From Chryseobacterium arthrosphaerae (GTDB lineage Bacteria > Bacteroidota > Bacteroidia > Flavobacteriales > Weeksellaceae), in contig NZ_MAYG01000001.1 of NCBI RefSeq assembly GCF_001684965.1, forward strand, positions 1,240,001-1,304,000: a stretch of DNA of 64,000 nucleotides. The letters are read 5' to 3'. Under the pieces are notes generated by a model that made no database searches, was not told where the DNA came from, and was given only the letters and a program-made list of their open reading frames with translations. The translations under genes were made by a program, and so were the position numbers. Positions 6,580 through 16,301 of the stretch are shown in pieces (position 1 is the stretch's first letter; each line of letters starts with the position of its first letter).

Positions 6580-9024
6580 TTACTGTATGCCCGATAATTT
6601 AAGCATTCTTTTAATTCTCGCATCAAGTCCTTCACTGGAAAGGGTTTGCCGGAGGCTGTCTACTTTGATAGGAAAGCTTAAAGGGGTGAAAGAACGTGAA
6701 TGCTTCAATATAATATCAGATTTTTCAATTCTTTTAAAAGCTTCTACAAGCCGCTGTTCCTGCAGCTGCATATTGAAAACCTCGGTATAAGCCTGTCTGA
6801 TCAGAAAATGATCAGGGTCATAATCTTCCAATACCTTGAAAATAAGCCCGGCTGAGCTTTGTAAAGATTTATTGGACCTTTGCTTGCCTGCGTAATTTTG
6901 AATGACCATTCCTGAAATCACTGCAATATCACGGAATTTCCTTCTTGCCATTTCTGCAGAATTGATACTGGCGATGACGTCATTCATAAGGTTATCACGG
7001 CTTAAGACCTGCTGCAGATTCTCTTCATTGAGCGGAATTTCTTTATCACTGAAAAGTTCAAATCCGTAATCATTCATCGCCATTGAAAAAGAAATAGGGG
7101 CCAGCTTTGAAATGCGGTAAGCAATTAAAGCAGCCATTACTTCGTGCACCAGTCTGCCCTCAAAAGGATACATGAACAGGTGATATCCTTCACGGTTTCT
7201 GATCATTTCTACCAGAAATTCATTCTCCTGCGGGATATGGGAATTCGTTTCCTGATTGATCAGCAGAGGATGCAGAAACTTCAGCTCTTTTTCGGAAGCC
7301 TTCGGGTTCAGGGCATGGGAGAGTTTTTCTCTTAAATAGTGGCCAAGGTCTGAGCTTAAAGGCAGTCTTCCTCCCAGATAGCTTGGTACGAGGGCTTTAC
7401 CTTTTGCTGCCCTTACATACACCGTCATATCTTTGATCATCGCCACTTCAAGGGTACGTCCGGCAAGAATAAATTTTTCTTCTTTTTTCAGTTTTGAGAT
7501 AAAATATTCTTCAATCATTCCTACATAGCCTCCGGAAATAAATTTTACCTTCAGCATGGCATCACTTACAATAACCCCCATATTCATCCGGTGAAGCATG
7601 GCAATCTTTCTGGAAGTAACCTTATACAGTCCGTCTTCCATGATCACAATTTTATGGAATTCTTCATAATTTTTTAAAACGCTGCCGCCAATGGTGAGAA
7701 ATTCAAGAATACTTCTCCATTCTGCATCCATCATTCCCTGAAAAGCAAATACTTTTTTTATCCTTTCAAAGGTTTCTTCAGGATAAAAACCATTTCCAAC
7801 GGCGAGTGTCATCAGAAACTGAACCAATACATCGAAACATAAGACCTGCGGTTCCCTGGGTTCAACGACCTTCTGTTTTACGGCTTCCTTTAATGCTGAA
7901 ACCTCGATCAGCTCTAAGGAATGGGTAGGAACACAGTAAATCCTTGAGGTCTCAAAAGGGGAGTGCCCGCTTCGACCCGCCCTTTGCAGAAATCTTGCAA
8001 CACCTTTTGCCGAGCCAATCTGGATGACCGTATCAACAGGTTTAAAATCAATGCCCAGATCTAAAGATGAAGTTGAAACCACTGCTTTTAGCTTTCCCGA
8101 GCTTAAATTTTCTTCGATCCAGATGCGCAAATGGGCGTCAATAGAACTGTGGTGAATGGCAATCTGTCCTGCAAAATCAGGATAAGCATCCAATAAAAGC
8201 TGATACCACATTTCACTCTGGCTTCTGGTGTTGGTAAAAACAATGGTTGATCTGGACTCAAGAATGATCGGAACGACTTTATCTGCCAGTTTGTGCCCCA
8301 GATGCCCTGCCCAGGGAAGAATTTCAATTTCATTGGGGAAGACCGGGATAATATCTATTTTCTTATGTTCCTTAGCTGCAATTTTCGTTTTTTTAATATC
8401 ATACGGAATGAGTACCTCCATCGCCTCATCCAGATTTCCGATGGTGGCAGTGATGCCCCATATTTTCAGTTTGGGAACATATTTCCTGAGCTGCGAAATG
8501 CCTAACTCGACCATAACACCACGTTTGGATCCGAGCAGCTCATGCCATTCATCAACCACAACGCATTTCATGTCCCGGAAAAAACTTTCATGATTTTTCT
8601 GAGCAAGGAGCAGATGTACACTTTCAGGGGTTACCACAAGGATGTCAGGCATTTTTTTCACCTGCTGCTGCCTTACTTTAGGATCTGTATCACCGTTTCT
8701 TACGCCGACAGCCCAGTCGAGCCCGATCTCATCAATCGCTTCCTGCATGGCCTTGGCAATATCTTTAGACAAAGATCTGAGAGGCGTGATCCATAGCATT
8801 TTCAATCCTTTTTTATATTGTGCGGGATGATTGAGGAAATCAGAAACCAATGCAAGAAATACAGAAAATGTTTTCCCGAAACCTGTAGGAGCTACGACCA
8901 TACCACTGTATCCGTTCCCGAATTTCCGCCAGGTATCCGTCTGAAATTTGAAAGGGGATATGCCTTTATCTGTCATCCATTGCTGAATGATTTTAAATCC
9001 GTCGGTATGTTCGAAAGCTGACAA
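6580..9024 (-). CDS. Ligase-associated DEXH helicase (Lhr-like)
   Basis: An 814-residue superfamily 2 helicase of the Lhr-core, ligase-associated type. Motifs: Walker A APTGFGKT (45-52), DEWH (158-161), ITAT (191-194) and motif VI QRAGRSGH (347-354), followed by the winged-helix and Lhr C-terminal regions. It unwinds or remodels nucleic acids during repair, next to a ligase, an MBL exonuclease and PdeM. The start appears to be TTG at 9024, since no in-frame ATG lies upstream and the next ATG (residue 17) would cut into the domain. A 129-base gap separates it from the ligase gene, so it may be co-transcribed. Confidence 0.9.
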   Translation of the reverse strand: MSAFEHTDGFKIIQQWMTDKGISPFKFQTDTWRKFGNGYSGMVVAPTGFGKTFSVFLALVSDFLNHPAQYKKGLKMLWITPLRSLSKDIAKAMQEAIDEIGLDWAVGVRNGDTDPKVRQQQVKKMPDILVVTPESVHLLLAQKNHESFFRDMKCVVVDEWHELLGSKRGVMVELGISQLRKYVPKLKIWGITATIGNLDEAMEVLIPYDIKKTKIAAKEHKKIDIIPVFPNEIEILPWAGHLGHKLADKVVPIILESRSTIVFTNTRSQSEMWYQLLLDAYPDFAGQIAIHHSSIDAHLRIWIEENLSSGKLKAVVSTSSLDLGIDFKPVDTVIQIGSAKGVARFLQRAGRSGHSPFETSRIYCVPTHSLELIEVSALKEAVKQKVVEPREPQVLCFDVLVQFLMTLAVGNGFYPEETFERIKKVFAFQGMMDAEWRSILEFLTIGGSVLKNYEEFHKIVIMEDGLYKVTSRKIAMLHRMNMGVIVSDAMLKVKFISGGYVGMIEEYFISKLKKEEKFILAGRTLEVAMIKDMTVYVRAAKGKALVPSYLGGRLPLSSDLGHYLREKLSHALNPKASEKELKFLHPLLINQETNSHIPQENEFLVEMIRNREGYHLFMYPFEGRLVHEVMAALIAYRISKLAPISFSMAMNDYGFELFSDKEIPLNEENLQQVLSRDNLMNDVIASINSAEMARRKFRDIAVISGMVIQNYAGKQRSNKSLQSSAGLIFKVLEDYDPDHFLIRQAYTEVFNMQLQEQRLVEAFKRIEKSDIILKHSRSFTPLSFPIKVDSLRQTLSSEGLDARIKRMLKLSGIQ

Positions 9025-9153
9025 TGTTATTTTAATTTAGTTTTAACGTAAAAGGCGCTGAGGGTTTATATTGCTTTTATGTTTTTGTGTGGCAAAGTAA
9101 TATTTACAGGAGTTAAACGAAATACCTTTGCGGGCAAAAAATTACCTTAAAAT

Positions 9154-10734
9154 CTACTGTATTAATTTTTTTATTTCTTCCAGATGATCAATTTCATCTA
9201 CGGTTTTGTCTTTCCGCCACCTTACAATTCTCGGAAACCGCAGTGCTACACCGCTTTTATGACGGTTACTGAAGCCTATTCCTTCAAAAGCGATTTCAAA
9301 AACGAGTTCCGCTTTTACCGTTCGTACAGGCCCGAATTTTTCAATGGCATTTTTGTTCACAAACCGGCTTACTTCCATGATTTCTTTATCCGTTAATCCC
9401 GAATAGGCTTTTGCAATGGTTACCAATGCATCTCCGTTTTTTACGGCAAAAGTATAGTCTGTATAATAGGCGCTCCTTCTGCCGCTGCCTTTCTGGGCAT
9501 AGATCAGAACAGCATCAATGGTAAACGGATTGATTTTCCATTTCCACCAGTCGCCTTTTTTACGGCCGGCATGATAGGGTGAATTCTTCTGCTTCAGCAT
9601 CAGTCCTTCGCTGTTGACGGATCTTGAGTTTTCCCGGGCAATTTTCAGCTCATCCCAATGTTCAAAATCTATACTTCCGGAAAGCTGGATATTCCCGGGA
9701 GATTCATTCAGTAATAATTCTTCCAGCATTGCTCTTCTTCCCGAAACGGGTTTGTCTCTAAGGTCGTTATTTTCAAGCTCCAGGAGGTCATAGGCAAATA
9801 CCTTAATCGGAATTTCGGCAAGCATTTTCTTTGTTAAAGTTTTTCTGTTTAATCTTTTCTGTAATTCATTGAAGTTTAAAACCTTGCCCTCTATTACTGC
9901 AAGTATTTCTCCATCGATCACAAAGTTGCCTTTCATGGCCTGTACTGTTTCCGTGATCTCCGGAAATTGTTCTGTGATAAGTTCTTCTCCTCTGGACCAT
10001 ATGAAGACCTCATCATTTCTCCGGATAATCTGCCCCCGTATTCCATCCCATTTATATTCTGCCAGCCAATCATCAGTTTCCCCAAGCTCTTCAGGCTCTT
10101 TTTCCAAAGGATAGGCCAGGCAGAAAGGGTAGGGTTTTGAATTGTCAGGGTTGATATTTTCTGCTGAGATCAATTCTGTAAAAGAAACTTCACCAGGCTG
10201 CCATTTTCCCATCAGGCTGTGCATCAAAGTGCTGGACTCCTGCTCTGAAAATCGGGTCAATGCATTGATCAGGGTCTTATCTGAAACGCCAATACGGAAA
10301 CTTCCGCCAATTAATTTATTGAAAATCAAACGTTCGGTGTAATCCAGGCCATTCCATGAATCCAGTACAAAAGCCTTTTTTTCGGCATCTGTTTTATCTT
10401 TCAAGCCAACAATATCATTCATCCACTGTGATAGAGTTCGGTCAATTTTATGCTGTGGAGGCGGAAGGATCAGAGAAAGTGTTTCCCCAAGATCCCCTAC
10501 GGAAGAATAGCTCTCCTGAAACAGCCATAACGGAAGGCCTGTAATTTCCAGAGCCCACTCTTTCATATAGTTGGTGTTGACGTTTCTTTTGGGTCTTTTT
10601 CCTGTAAATAAGGCAATAAACCATACTTTATCATCATCAGGGGTCCGCTCGAGATAATCGATGATCGCATCAATTTTGGCATTGGTCTTATTGGTTGTTT
10701 CCAGGGCATTGATAAGGTCTGCAAAATGTCTCAT
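9154..10734 (-). CDS. ATP-dependent DNA ligase
   Basis: A 526-residue ATP-dependent ligase of the bacterial ligase-associated repair group (LigB/LigC-like architecture). An N-terminal DNA-binding domain (about 1-200) precedes the nucleotidyltransferase domain with motif I EYKWDGIRGQ; K228 is the adenylated lysine. An OB-fold domain follows, with the KGDWWKWK and SGVALRFPRI motifs. It seals nicks using ATP, in addition to the NAD-dependent replicative ligase expected elsewhere. Its ATG overlaps the exonuclease stop as ATGA, showing tight coupling. Confidence 0.92.
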   Translation of the reverse strand: MRHFADLINALETTNKTNAKIDAIIDYLERTPDDDKVWFIALFTGKRPKRNVNTNYMKEWALEITGLPLWLFQESYSSVGDLGETLSLILPPPQHKIDRTLSQWMNDIVGLKDKTDAEKKAFVLDSWNGLDYTERLIFNKLIGGSFRIGVSDKTLINALTRFSEQESSTLMHSLMGKWQPGEVSFTELISAENINPDNSKPYPFCLAYPLEKEPEELGETDDWLAEYKWDGIRGQIIRRNDEVFIWSRGEELITEQFPEITETVQAMKGNFVIDGEILAVIEGKVLNFNELQKRLNRKTLTKKMLAEIPIKVFAYDLLELENNDLRDKPVSGRRAMLEELLLNESPGNIQLSGSIDFEHWDELKIARENSRSVNSEGLMLKQKNSPYHAGRKKGDWWKWKINPFTIDAVLIYAQKGSGRRSAYYTDYTFAVKNGDALVTIAKAYSGLTDKEIMEVSRFVNKNAIEKFGPVRTVKAELVFEIAFEGIGFSNRHKSGVALRFPRIVRWRKDKTVDEIDHLEEIKKLIQ

Positions 10735-11753
10735 AATTCCCGGTTTTCAGTGGTTTCTTTTTCATTATCTTCTTCGTCATCCCCAAACAGTGTTTCTACA
10801 ACATCTGCCCGGATTCCTGTCTCATTCAGGTATTTTGAAAATACTTCTGTCTGCCCATGGGTAACATGTACGATTTCTGCTTCCGTAGCTTTTACAGTCT
10901 GCAGCAATCCTTTCCAGTCCGCATGATCACTCATGGCAAACCCTGCATCTGCGCTCCGCCATCTTCTGGCCCCACGTACCTGCATCCAGCCTGAGCATAT
11001 TGCCGTTGCCGGATCAGGAATCTTTTTTATAATATTGCTGTCCAGTAATGCAGGAGGAACAATGACGATCTGATGTTCCATTTCTTTCGGGCGTTCCCTG
11101 AAATCTGCAATCGTATATTCAGGAAGATCAATTCCCACGGCTTCAAAAGCTTCATTCAGCTTTCCTATTGAATAATGTACATATATTTTGCCCAATCCTT
11201 CCATTGCTTTCATAATCCGCTGTGCTTTGCCTAAAGAATAGCCGATGAATACGGATGTTTTATTGTTTTCCTGGTTCTTCAGTACCCAGCTCTGAAGTTT
11301 TTTATTCAAATCATCAATTTCCAGCCAGTTATAAATGGGCAGTCCAAAGGTACTTTCTGTCACAAATTCATTACATTTTACAAGCTCAAAGGGAGTACTT
11401 AACCCATCATCCTGAATTTTGTAATCACCGGAAATTACGCTTACATACCCTTTATATTCCAGTCTTATCTGGGCAGAACCGATGATGTGTCCGGCCGGAT
11501 GGAAAGAAAGCTGTACCCCGTTGATATTGATTTTTTCGCCATATTCTACACTCTGGCACTCGATATCTATACCAATTCTCTGGTACAGAATAGGTTTTGT
11601 AAAATGATGACAAAGATATTTCTTCATACCCCAGCGTGCATGATCGGCATGACCGTGGGTAATAACAGCCATATCAACAGGCCTCCAGGGATCAATATAA
11701 AATTTTCCCTGAGTACAATAAATTCCTTTTTTGGTAAATGTGATTAATTTCAA
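10731..11753 (-). CDS. Ligase-associated MBL-fold exonuclease
   Basis: A 340-residue metallo-beta-lactamase/beta-CASP-type nuclease of the ligase-associated DNA damage response family. The metal-binding HxHxDH motif is THGHADH (H33, H35, D37, H38); a later GDYKIQ motif supplies a further ligand. It probably trims DNA ends before ligation. The start appears to be TTG at 11753, with no in-frame ATG upstream. It is the first gene of the run exonuclease-ligase-helicase. Confidence 0.88.
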   Translation of the reverse strand: MKLITFTKKGIYCTQGKFYIDPWRPVDMAVITHGHADHARWGMKKYLCHHFTKPILYQRIGIDIECQSVEYGEKININGVQLSFHPAGHIIGSAQIRLEYKGYVSVISGDYKIQDDGLSTPFELVKCNEFVTESTFGLPIYNWLEIDDLNKKLQSWVLKNQENNKTSVFIGYSLGKAQRIMKAMEGLGKIYVHYSIGKLNEAFEAVGIDLPEYTIADFRERPKEMEHQIVIVPPALLDSNIIKKIPDPATAICSGWMQVRGARRWRSADAGFAMSDHADWKGLLQTVKATEAEIVHVTHGQTEVFSKYLNETGIRADVVETLFGDDEEDNEKETTENREL

Positions 11754-12099
11754 TGATGTGATTGGTTTTATGGAATACGCTTCAAAAACTTAACCAATTT
11801 ACGATAAAGGAATGATTTTATTTCTATAACCTTGAGCTAATCTCTTATAATGTGGTAGGGTTTGCTTTTATTTGATTCAACAGACAGTATCACTTTTTAT
11901 CCATGTGGCTCTTAATAAAGTTTGGCTGAAGCCGTTGGAATGATTGTTCTGATTAAACGGTTCCAAATCTGTTCCTATTGAATGACAGTGCTATTTATAT
12001 TAAAAAAATGGACTTTATGACAATATATATTTGGACTGCACACCAATACCCATGAGTTCTGAATCCTTGAAATTTGTATCATCATTTAAAAAAAATACA
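11754..12099. other. Intergenic region before the SDR operon
   Basis: About 346 AT-rich bases between the divergent exonuclease and SDR genes. I see no gene. A GGCTGAAGCC-like short repeat with weak alternative hairpins lies near 11924-11966. No exact -7 box was found for either gene; a GAAATTTG at 12069-12076 is one base off consensus. Confidence 0.5.
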
Positions 12100-12888
12100 A
12101 TGAGTAAAACAATTCTAATTACAGGTGCAGCAAGCGGATTCGGAAAAATTGCTGCTTTCGATCTTGCCGGAAAAGGACATAAGGTGATCGCCACCACACA
12201 GGTATATCCTCAGATGAGTGATTTAATACGTGAAGCTCAGGAACTGGGAGTGGAGCTTACAGTTGATAAGCTGGATGTGACCAACCCGGCAGATATTGCC
12301 TATATTTTAAAAAAATATGATATTGATATTCTGATCAGCAACGCAGGAATCATGGAGGGCGGACCTATTGCCGAGCAGCCGGTTGATATCATCCGTTCTA
12401 TGTTTGAAGTGAATGTGTTTGGTGCACTGGAACTGGCCCAGGGATTTATCAGGAAATTCGTTGAAAAGAAAAGCGGGAAAATCGTTTTCACTTCATCTAT
12501 GGGCGGTTTATGGACGGTGCCTTATGTTGCAGCTTACTGTGCTTCTAAACATGCTTTGGAATCTATTGCTGAAGGTCTGAAAACTGAGCTTGCTCCATTT
12601 AATATCAAAATTGCCACCTGCAATCCGGGAGTATTTGGAACAGGTTTTAATGACAGGGGAGTGGATTCTATCTTCCGCTGGTATAATCCTGAAGTGAATT
12701 TCACGCCTGAGTCTGCTTTTGACGGTGCAGCGGAATCTCTGGCCCATCAGCTGGATCCGAAATCTATGGCAGAAGTGATCGTGAATGTAGCGCTGGATGA
12801 TAACAGCAACTTCAGAAATGTACACCCTAAAGAAACGGAAGACTTTGTAAAACAGCTGCAAACTGAAGCGTGGACAATAAAAAGCTAA
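12100..12888 (+). CDS. Short-chain dehydrogenase/reductase
   Basis: Classical SDR of about 262 residues when started at ATG 12100. The NAD(P) motif TGAASGFG is at 8-15, NAG at 81-83, catalytic S132/S133, and the YCASK pair Y146/K150. Upstream in-frame codons exist, but the Rossmann fold begins right at the 12100 start. Likely oxidises or reduces an unknown alcohol or carbonyl in the cytoplasm. It lies four bases upstream of a GlcG-like gene and in the same operon as an AraC regulator, a common small-molecule-response arrangement. Confidence 0.88.
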   Translation: MSKTILITGAASGFGKIAAFDLAGKGHKVIATTQVYPQMSDLIREAQELGVELTVDKLDVTNPADIAYILKKYDIDILISNAGIMEGGPIAEQPVDIIRSMFEVNVFGALELAQGFIRKFVEKKSGKIVFTSSMGGLWTVPYVAAYCASKHALESIAEGLKTELAPFNIKIATCNPGVFGTGFNDRGVDSIFRWYNPEVNFTPESAFDGAAESLAHQLDPKSMAEVIVNVALDDNSNFRNVHPKETEDFVKQLQTEAWTIKS

Positions 12889-12892
12889 CCGC

Positions 12893-13294
12893 ATGGAAAT
12901 GAATTATAACCTGGCGGAAAAAGCATTACAGGCCGCCAAAGAAAAGGCACTTTCCCTGAAAATTCCTGTAAGCATTGCTGTTGTAGATACGGGAGGATAT
13001 CTGCAGGCTTTTGCCCGACTGGACAGTGTTTATGGAGTGATTGATTTTGCCGTCAAAAAGGCAAAAACAGCAGTGATGTTCGGAGTAAACAGTGATATTA
13101 TGGGCAGTATTATTTCAGGAGCGGGTATCCATGGGTACGGAATGCTGAATTCCAATGACGGGCTTTTAACGATTGCAGGCGGAGTTGTGATTAAAGATGC
13201 TGAGGGAAGAATCATTGGAGCGATTGGGTCATCCGGTGGAACGCCTGAGCAGGATAAGGAAATTGCTGAAGCCGGATCTGCTGTTATAGCTTAA
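12893..13294 (+). CDS. GlcG/HbpS-family (DUF336) protein
   Basis: A 133-residue single-domain protein of the GlcG/HbpS family, with the typical IPVSIAVVDTGGYLQAFARLD start and the GGVVIKDAEGRIIGAIGSSGGTPEQD end. Family members bind heme or small ligands, or accompany oxidoreductases; the exact role is unclear. The gene starts four bases after the SDR stop, so the two are almost certainly co-transcribed. Either of two near-adjacent ATGs (12893, 12899) could be used. Confidence 0.85.
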   Translation: MEMNYNLAEKALQAAKEKALSLKIPVSIAVVDTGGYLQAFARLDSVYGVIDFAVKKAKTAVMFGVNSDIMGSIISGAGIHGYGMLNSNDGLLTIAGGVVIKDAEGRIIGAIGSSGGTPEQDKEIAEAGSAVIA

Positions 13295-13312
13295 ATTTCA
13301 GATATTTGCATT

Positions 13313-14116
13313 ATGGAAAATACTTCTGAAATCATCTTCAACCAATTGGTTTATTCCTGTGCCTTTGAATCTTACAGAGGCCATGAGGAATTTATTCCGG
13401 ATCATTTTCTGGGATTTCAGCTGTCTGGGGAAACCCATGCTTTTCATGAACAGGGTACAACGATCATCAGGGAGAATACTGTGGTTCTGGTTAGGAAAAA
13501 TCAATTGATCAGAACAGTAAAGCATCCTTCGGCCCATCAGAAGTATGAGTTTATTGCGATTACTCTTGATGATGAAACGCTCAGGCAGTACGCTGCTGAA
13601 AACAGGGTAAAAACAGACGCTCCTTTCCCGGAAAATCAACGGCTGTTTTTTGAACCGGATGATTTTTTCAGGAGTTATTTTGCCTCATTATTGCCTTATA
13701 TCAATAAGACAGAAACGGTACCTCCAAGACTGGCTGCCTTAAAAATAAAGGAAGCGATAGAGCTGCTTTTACTGAGTAATCCCGATCTTAAAAATCTTAT
13801 TTTTGATTTTTCTGAACCTCATAAGATTGATATTGAAGAGTTTATGAATAAGAATTTTATGTTCAATGTCTCTGTGAATGCTTTTGCCCAGCTTACGGGA
13901 CGCAGCCTTTCAGGCTTCAAAAGGGATTTTGAAAAGGTTTTCCATAGGAGTCCCAGACAGTGGCTGAAAGAAAGACGGTTAAAAGAAGCCTATTATTTAA
14001 TTAAAAATAAGGATAAAAAACCTTCGGATATTTACCTTGATCTGGGATTTGAGAATCTGTCCCATTTTTATTCTTCTTTCAAAAAGAAATTCGGGGTGAC
14101 AACTACCGAAGTTTAA
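13313..14116 (+). CDS. AraC-family transcriptional regulator
   Basis: A 267-residue regulator with an N-terminal cupin-like sensing domain (about 10-150) and a C-terminal AraC double HTH (about 170-265), ending in the second helix pattern DIYLDLGFENLSHFYSSFKKKFGVTT. Third gene of the SDR-GlcG operon, 18 bases downstream, so it probably regulates its own operon. The ligand is unknown. A strong bidirectional hairpin follows. Confidence 0.9.
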   Translation: MENTSEIIFNQLVYSCAFESYRGHEEFIPDHFLGFQLSGETHAFHEQGTTIIRENTVVLVRKNQLIRTVKHPSAHQKYEFIAITLDDETLRQYAAENRVKTDAPFPENQRLFFEPDDFFRSYFASLLPYINKTETVPPRLAALKIKEAIELLLLSNPDLKNLIFDFSEPHKIDIEEFMNKNFMFNVSVNAFAQLTGRSLSGFKRDFEKVFHRSPRQWLKERRLKEAYYLIKNKDKKPSDIYLDLGFENLSHFYSSFKKKFGVTTTEV

Positions 14117-14138
14117 CCGAACAGAAAAAACACAATGA

Positions 14139-14195
14139 TAAAAAGGGTTGGAAAACGTAAAGATTAATCAAGCCTTTACGTTCTCTAACCTTTTT
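14139..14195. terminator. Long imperfect bidirectional terminator
   Basis: Imperfect ~22-base stem with CGTAAAG / CTTTACG at its core and AAAAGG / CCTTTT at its base, between convergent genes. It overlaps the stop codon of the minus-strand PPC gene. Confidence 0.65.
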
Positions 14196-14649
14196 ATTTT
14201 TCAAAATCATAGAGATTGATTCCGGTTTCTTCATTTTTCAGTTTTACAACTCTGGTGTTCAGCGGATAAAAAATAAATTCTGCTGCTCCCCGGATCTTCG
14301 CTTCCAGAAGATGACCTGCCAAAGCGGTATAATCTTCTCTTCCTAATGTAATATGCAGATGAAGGGTAAGCTTTCCTTCAATTTCAGAAACATTTCCGGA
14401 GATATTGGTTACTTCCATCTGTTCTTTGAAGGTTTTATCAACATAATTTTTTGTTGCAGGATTAAAAAAACGGAGTGTAGCCTCGCTTACAGCTCCTATT
14501 CCTGTCACTTCTCCGGCCCGGATATTCTGATTCCTGACGAAATCCGTTAAAGTTTCTACGATATTCGCATGATTGTCAATACTTACAATATAAGAATGAT
14601 CAATCTTTCTTGCTGACCATTGATTACCTTTACTATTTTGTATTTCCAT
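14194..14649 (-). CDS. PPC-domain (DUF296) protein
   Basis: About 151 residues forming a single PPC/DUF296 domain, recognised from IVSIDNHANIVETLTDFVRNQNI, the GEVTGIGAVSEATLRFF core and the metal-site-like HLHITLG stretch. In plants the fold belongs to AT-hook proteins; bacterial members stand alone and have no defined role, though DNA binding is often annotated. ATG 14649 begins the domain; a further in-frame ATG at 14673 would add eight residues. Convergent with the AraC regulator across a shared terminator. Confidence 0.8.
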   Translation of the reverse strand: MEIQNSKGNQWSARKIDHSYIVSIDNHANIVETLTDFVRNQNIRAGEVTGIGAVSEATLRFFNPATKNYVDKTFKEQMEVTNISGNVSEIEGKLTLHLHITLGREDYTALAGHLLEAKIRGAAEFIFYPLNTRVVKLKNEETGINLYDFEK

Positions 14650-14851
14650 AACAACAGTTTTTTTTGAATACATCTATTTTTAAGTGCAAAACCCGGAATG
14701 TTCAGGCTCTGCTCTATGTTAATCTCAGAGGTATATACAATACAATAATTGTGCTTTATCAGCAAAATGTACGGTCTGATTCTTGAAATTTCATTTGTAA
14801 AAGCATTAAAAACCGGTAAAAAATGCTGAAATTTGCAGCAAATAAAAAGCA

Positions 14852-15478
14852 ATGAAGATCGTAGACCTTGAGCAATGGAACAGAAAGGAGCATTTTGAAT
14901 TTTTCTCTAAGATGGCAAGTCCTTATTTTGGTTTTACAACGGAAGTAGACTGTACCAAAGCGTATGATACTGCTAAAGAAAAAGGATATTCTTTCTTTGC
15001 CTATTACTATCATAAATCTATGGTTGCTGTCAATACGGTTGATGAGTTAAAACTCAGAATCATAGACGGGCAGGTTGTTCAGTTTGATATTGTACATGCA
15101 GGAAGCACCATTGGAAGACCAGATGGGACTTTTGGATTCTCGTTTACCCATTTTTCGGAAGATTTTGAAGTGTTCAATGCGGCGCTTCAGAAAGAAATAA
15201 AAGGTGTACATGAATCTACAGGGCTTAGACTCAGCAATGAAAGATTAGGAAAAGATCATGTAAGACATACCACCATCCCGTGGAATTCTTTCAGTGCGAT
15301 TGTACATCCCACTGATTTTAATACAACGGAATCAGTACCAAAAATTGCTTTTGGCAGGTTCAATATCCGTGACGGTAAAAAGTTTCTTCCCGTTTCTGTT
15401 GAAGCTCATCATGGCCTCGCAGACGGAATTCACATTGCGAAGTATCTGGAGGAGTTCCAGAGGCAGCTGGATCTCTAG
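14852..15478 (+). CDS. Chloramphenicol acetyltransferase-like protein (CatA fold)
   Basis: A 208-residue protein of the classical CAT family. The catalytic motif HHGLADG is complete (H186, H187, D191), and the length matches the ~210-220-residue enzymes. Trimeric cytoplasmic CATs O-acetylate chloramphenicol from acetyl-CoA. Chromosomal homologues in this group of bacteria may act on other alcohols, so resistance cannot be concluded from sequence alone. It stands alone between the PPC gene and a convergent Crp/Fnr gene. Confidence 0.85.
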   Translation: MKIVDLEQWNRKEHFEFFSKMASPYFGFTTEVDCTKAYDTAKEKGYSFFAYYYHKSMVAVNTVDELKLRIIDGQVVQFDIVHAGSTIGRPDGTFGFSFTHFSEDFEVFNAALQKEIKGVHESTGLRLSNERLGKDHVRHTTIPWNSFSAIVHPTDFNTTESVPKIAFGRFNIRDGKKFLPVSVEAHHGLADGIHIAKYLEEFQRQLDL

Positions 15479-15517
15479 AATAGATATAAGAGTTTAAAGA
15501 ATTATTTCTGCGGGCTT

Positions 15518-16111
15518 TTAATAATAAATTTTCCTCTTCTCAATCTTCACAATTTTCTCTTTCTCCATCTGCTTGATGGTGCGGATTACCGTTTCTACAC
15601 ACAGACCTGTAAGGGAAGCAAGCTGTTGGCGGGTAAGGGGGACCTGGAAAGAATAGGGAGCCTTATCTTCATGATAGCTTTTCAGATAATCCATCAGCAG
15701 TTTCAGCTTTGAAACGGGGTTCTGAAAGGACAGGTTATAAAACATGATATATTTATAATACATCCTTTCTGCAAGACACTGGTAAATATTCAGGGAGATT
15801 TCCGGATTATCTCTGATCAGATTTAAAAAATTCTGCCTTGGCATTCTGAAGATCACAGATTCCTCCATTGCCACCGCATTCATAGGGTAAGGCCGGTCTA
15901 CGAAAAGAAGAGATTCGCCGAAACTGTGCCCGTCTGAGAATATATTCTGAATAAATTCTTTACCGTCTTCAGTATAATTATTGAGCTTGATTTTCCCGGT
16001 TTTGATCTGGTAATAGTATAAAGGAAACTCTTCTTCACGAAAAATGATATCTCCTGCTTTATAATTTTTCGTTTCAGCTCCAAATGAAATTAATAACTGT
16101 TCAATGATCAT
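15518..16111 (-). CDS. Crp/Fnr-family transcriptional regulator
   Basis: A 197-residue regulator with an N-terminal cyclic-nucleotide-binding-fold domain (about 10-125, with GESLLFVDRPYPMNAVAMEES resembling the binding cassette) and a C-terminal Crp-type HTH (about 150-190, TRQQLASLTGLCVETVIRTIKQME). There is no N-terminal cysteine cluster, so it is not an iron-sulfur FNR. Upstream lies a 600-base gap with an FNR-like box and several repeated motifs that it may control. Confidence 0.9.
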   Translation of the reverse strand: MIIEQLLISFGAETKNYKAGDIIFREEEFPLYYYQIKTGKIKLNNYTEDGKEFIQNIFSDGHSFGESLLFVDRPYPMNAVAMEESVIFRMPRQNFLNLIRDNPEISLNIYQCLAERMYYKYIMFYNLSFQNPVSKLKLLMDYLKSYHEDKAPYSFQVPLTRQQLASLTGLCVETVIRTIKQMEKEKIVKIEKRKIYY

Positions 16112-16229
16112 ATTTGTGATTTATTTTAGTAAATTTTCAAAAATCTCTTTAAACACGAATTTTTTTCAATAGTTGAATAATTATAATTAAGATCAATAAA
16201 ATAACGAAAATTTTATCTTTTTTTTCCAT

Positions 16230-16256
16230 AATGTGGTATCTTTTATGTACCACATT
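16230..16256. repeat. Inverted repeat AATGTGGTA / TACCACATT
   Basis: Perfect 9-base arms around a 9-base spacer, followed on the plus strand by a T run, so it could be an operator or a plus-strand terminator. The half-site recurs at 16426-16432 (CGTGGTA) and 16437-16443 (TGTGGTA). Confidence 0.55.
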
Positions 16257-16301
16257 TTTTAATATTTTCAGAAAATAGCGGAACTACAAAATCTCGAAGT
16301 A

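Noticed and set aside
11924..11966. Short GGCTGAAGCC-like element with alternative weak hairpins
   Set aside because: Arms are short and the two foldings exclude one another; could be a dispersed repeat, but one copy in the window is not enough to say so.
14852..15478. Chloramphenicol resistance determinant acquired by transfer
   Set aside because: The catalytic motif is intact, but the gene has the same base composition as its neighbours and no mobile element nearby, so it looks like an ordinary chromosomal CAT-like gene.
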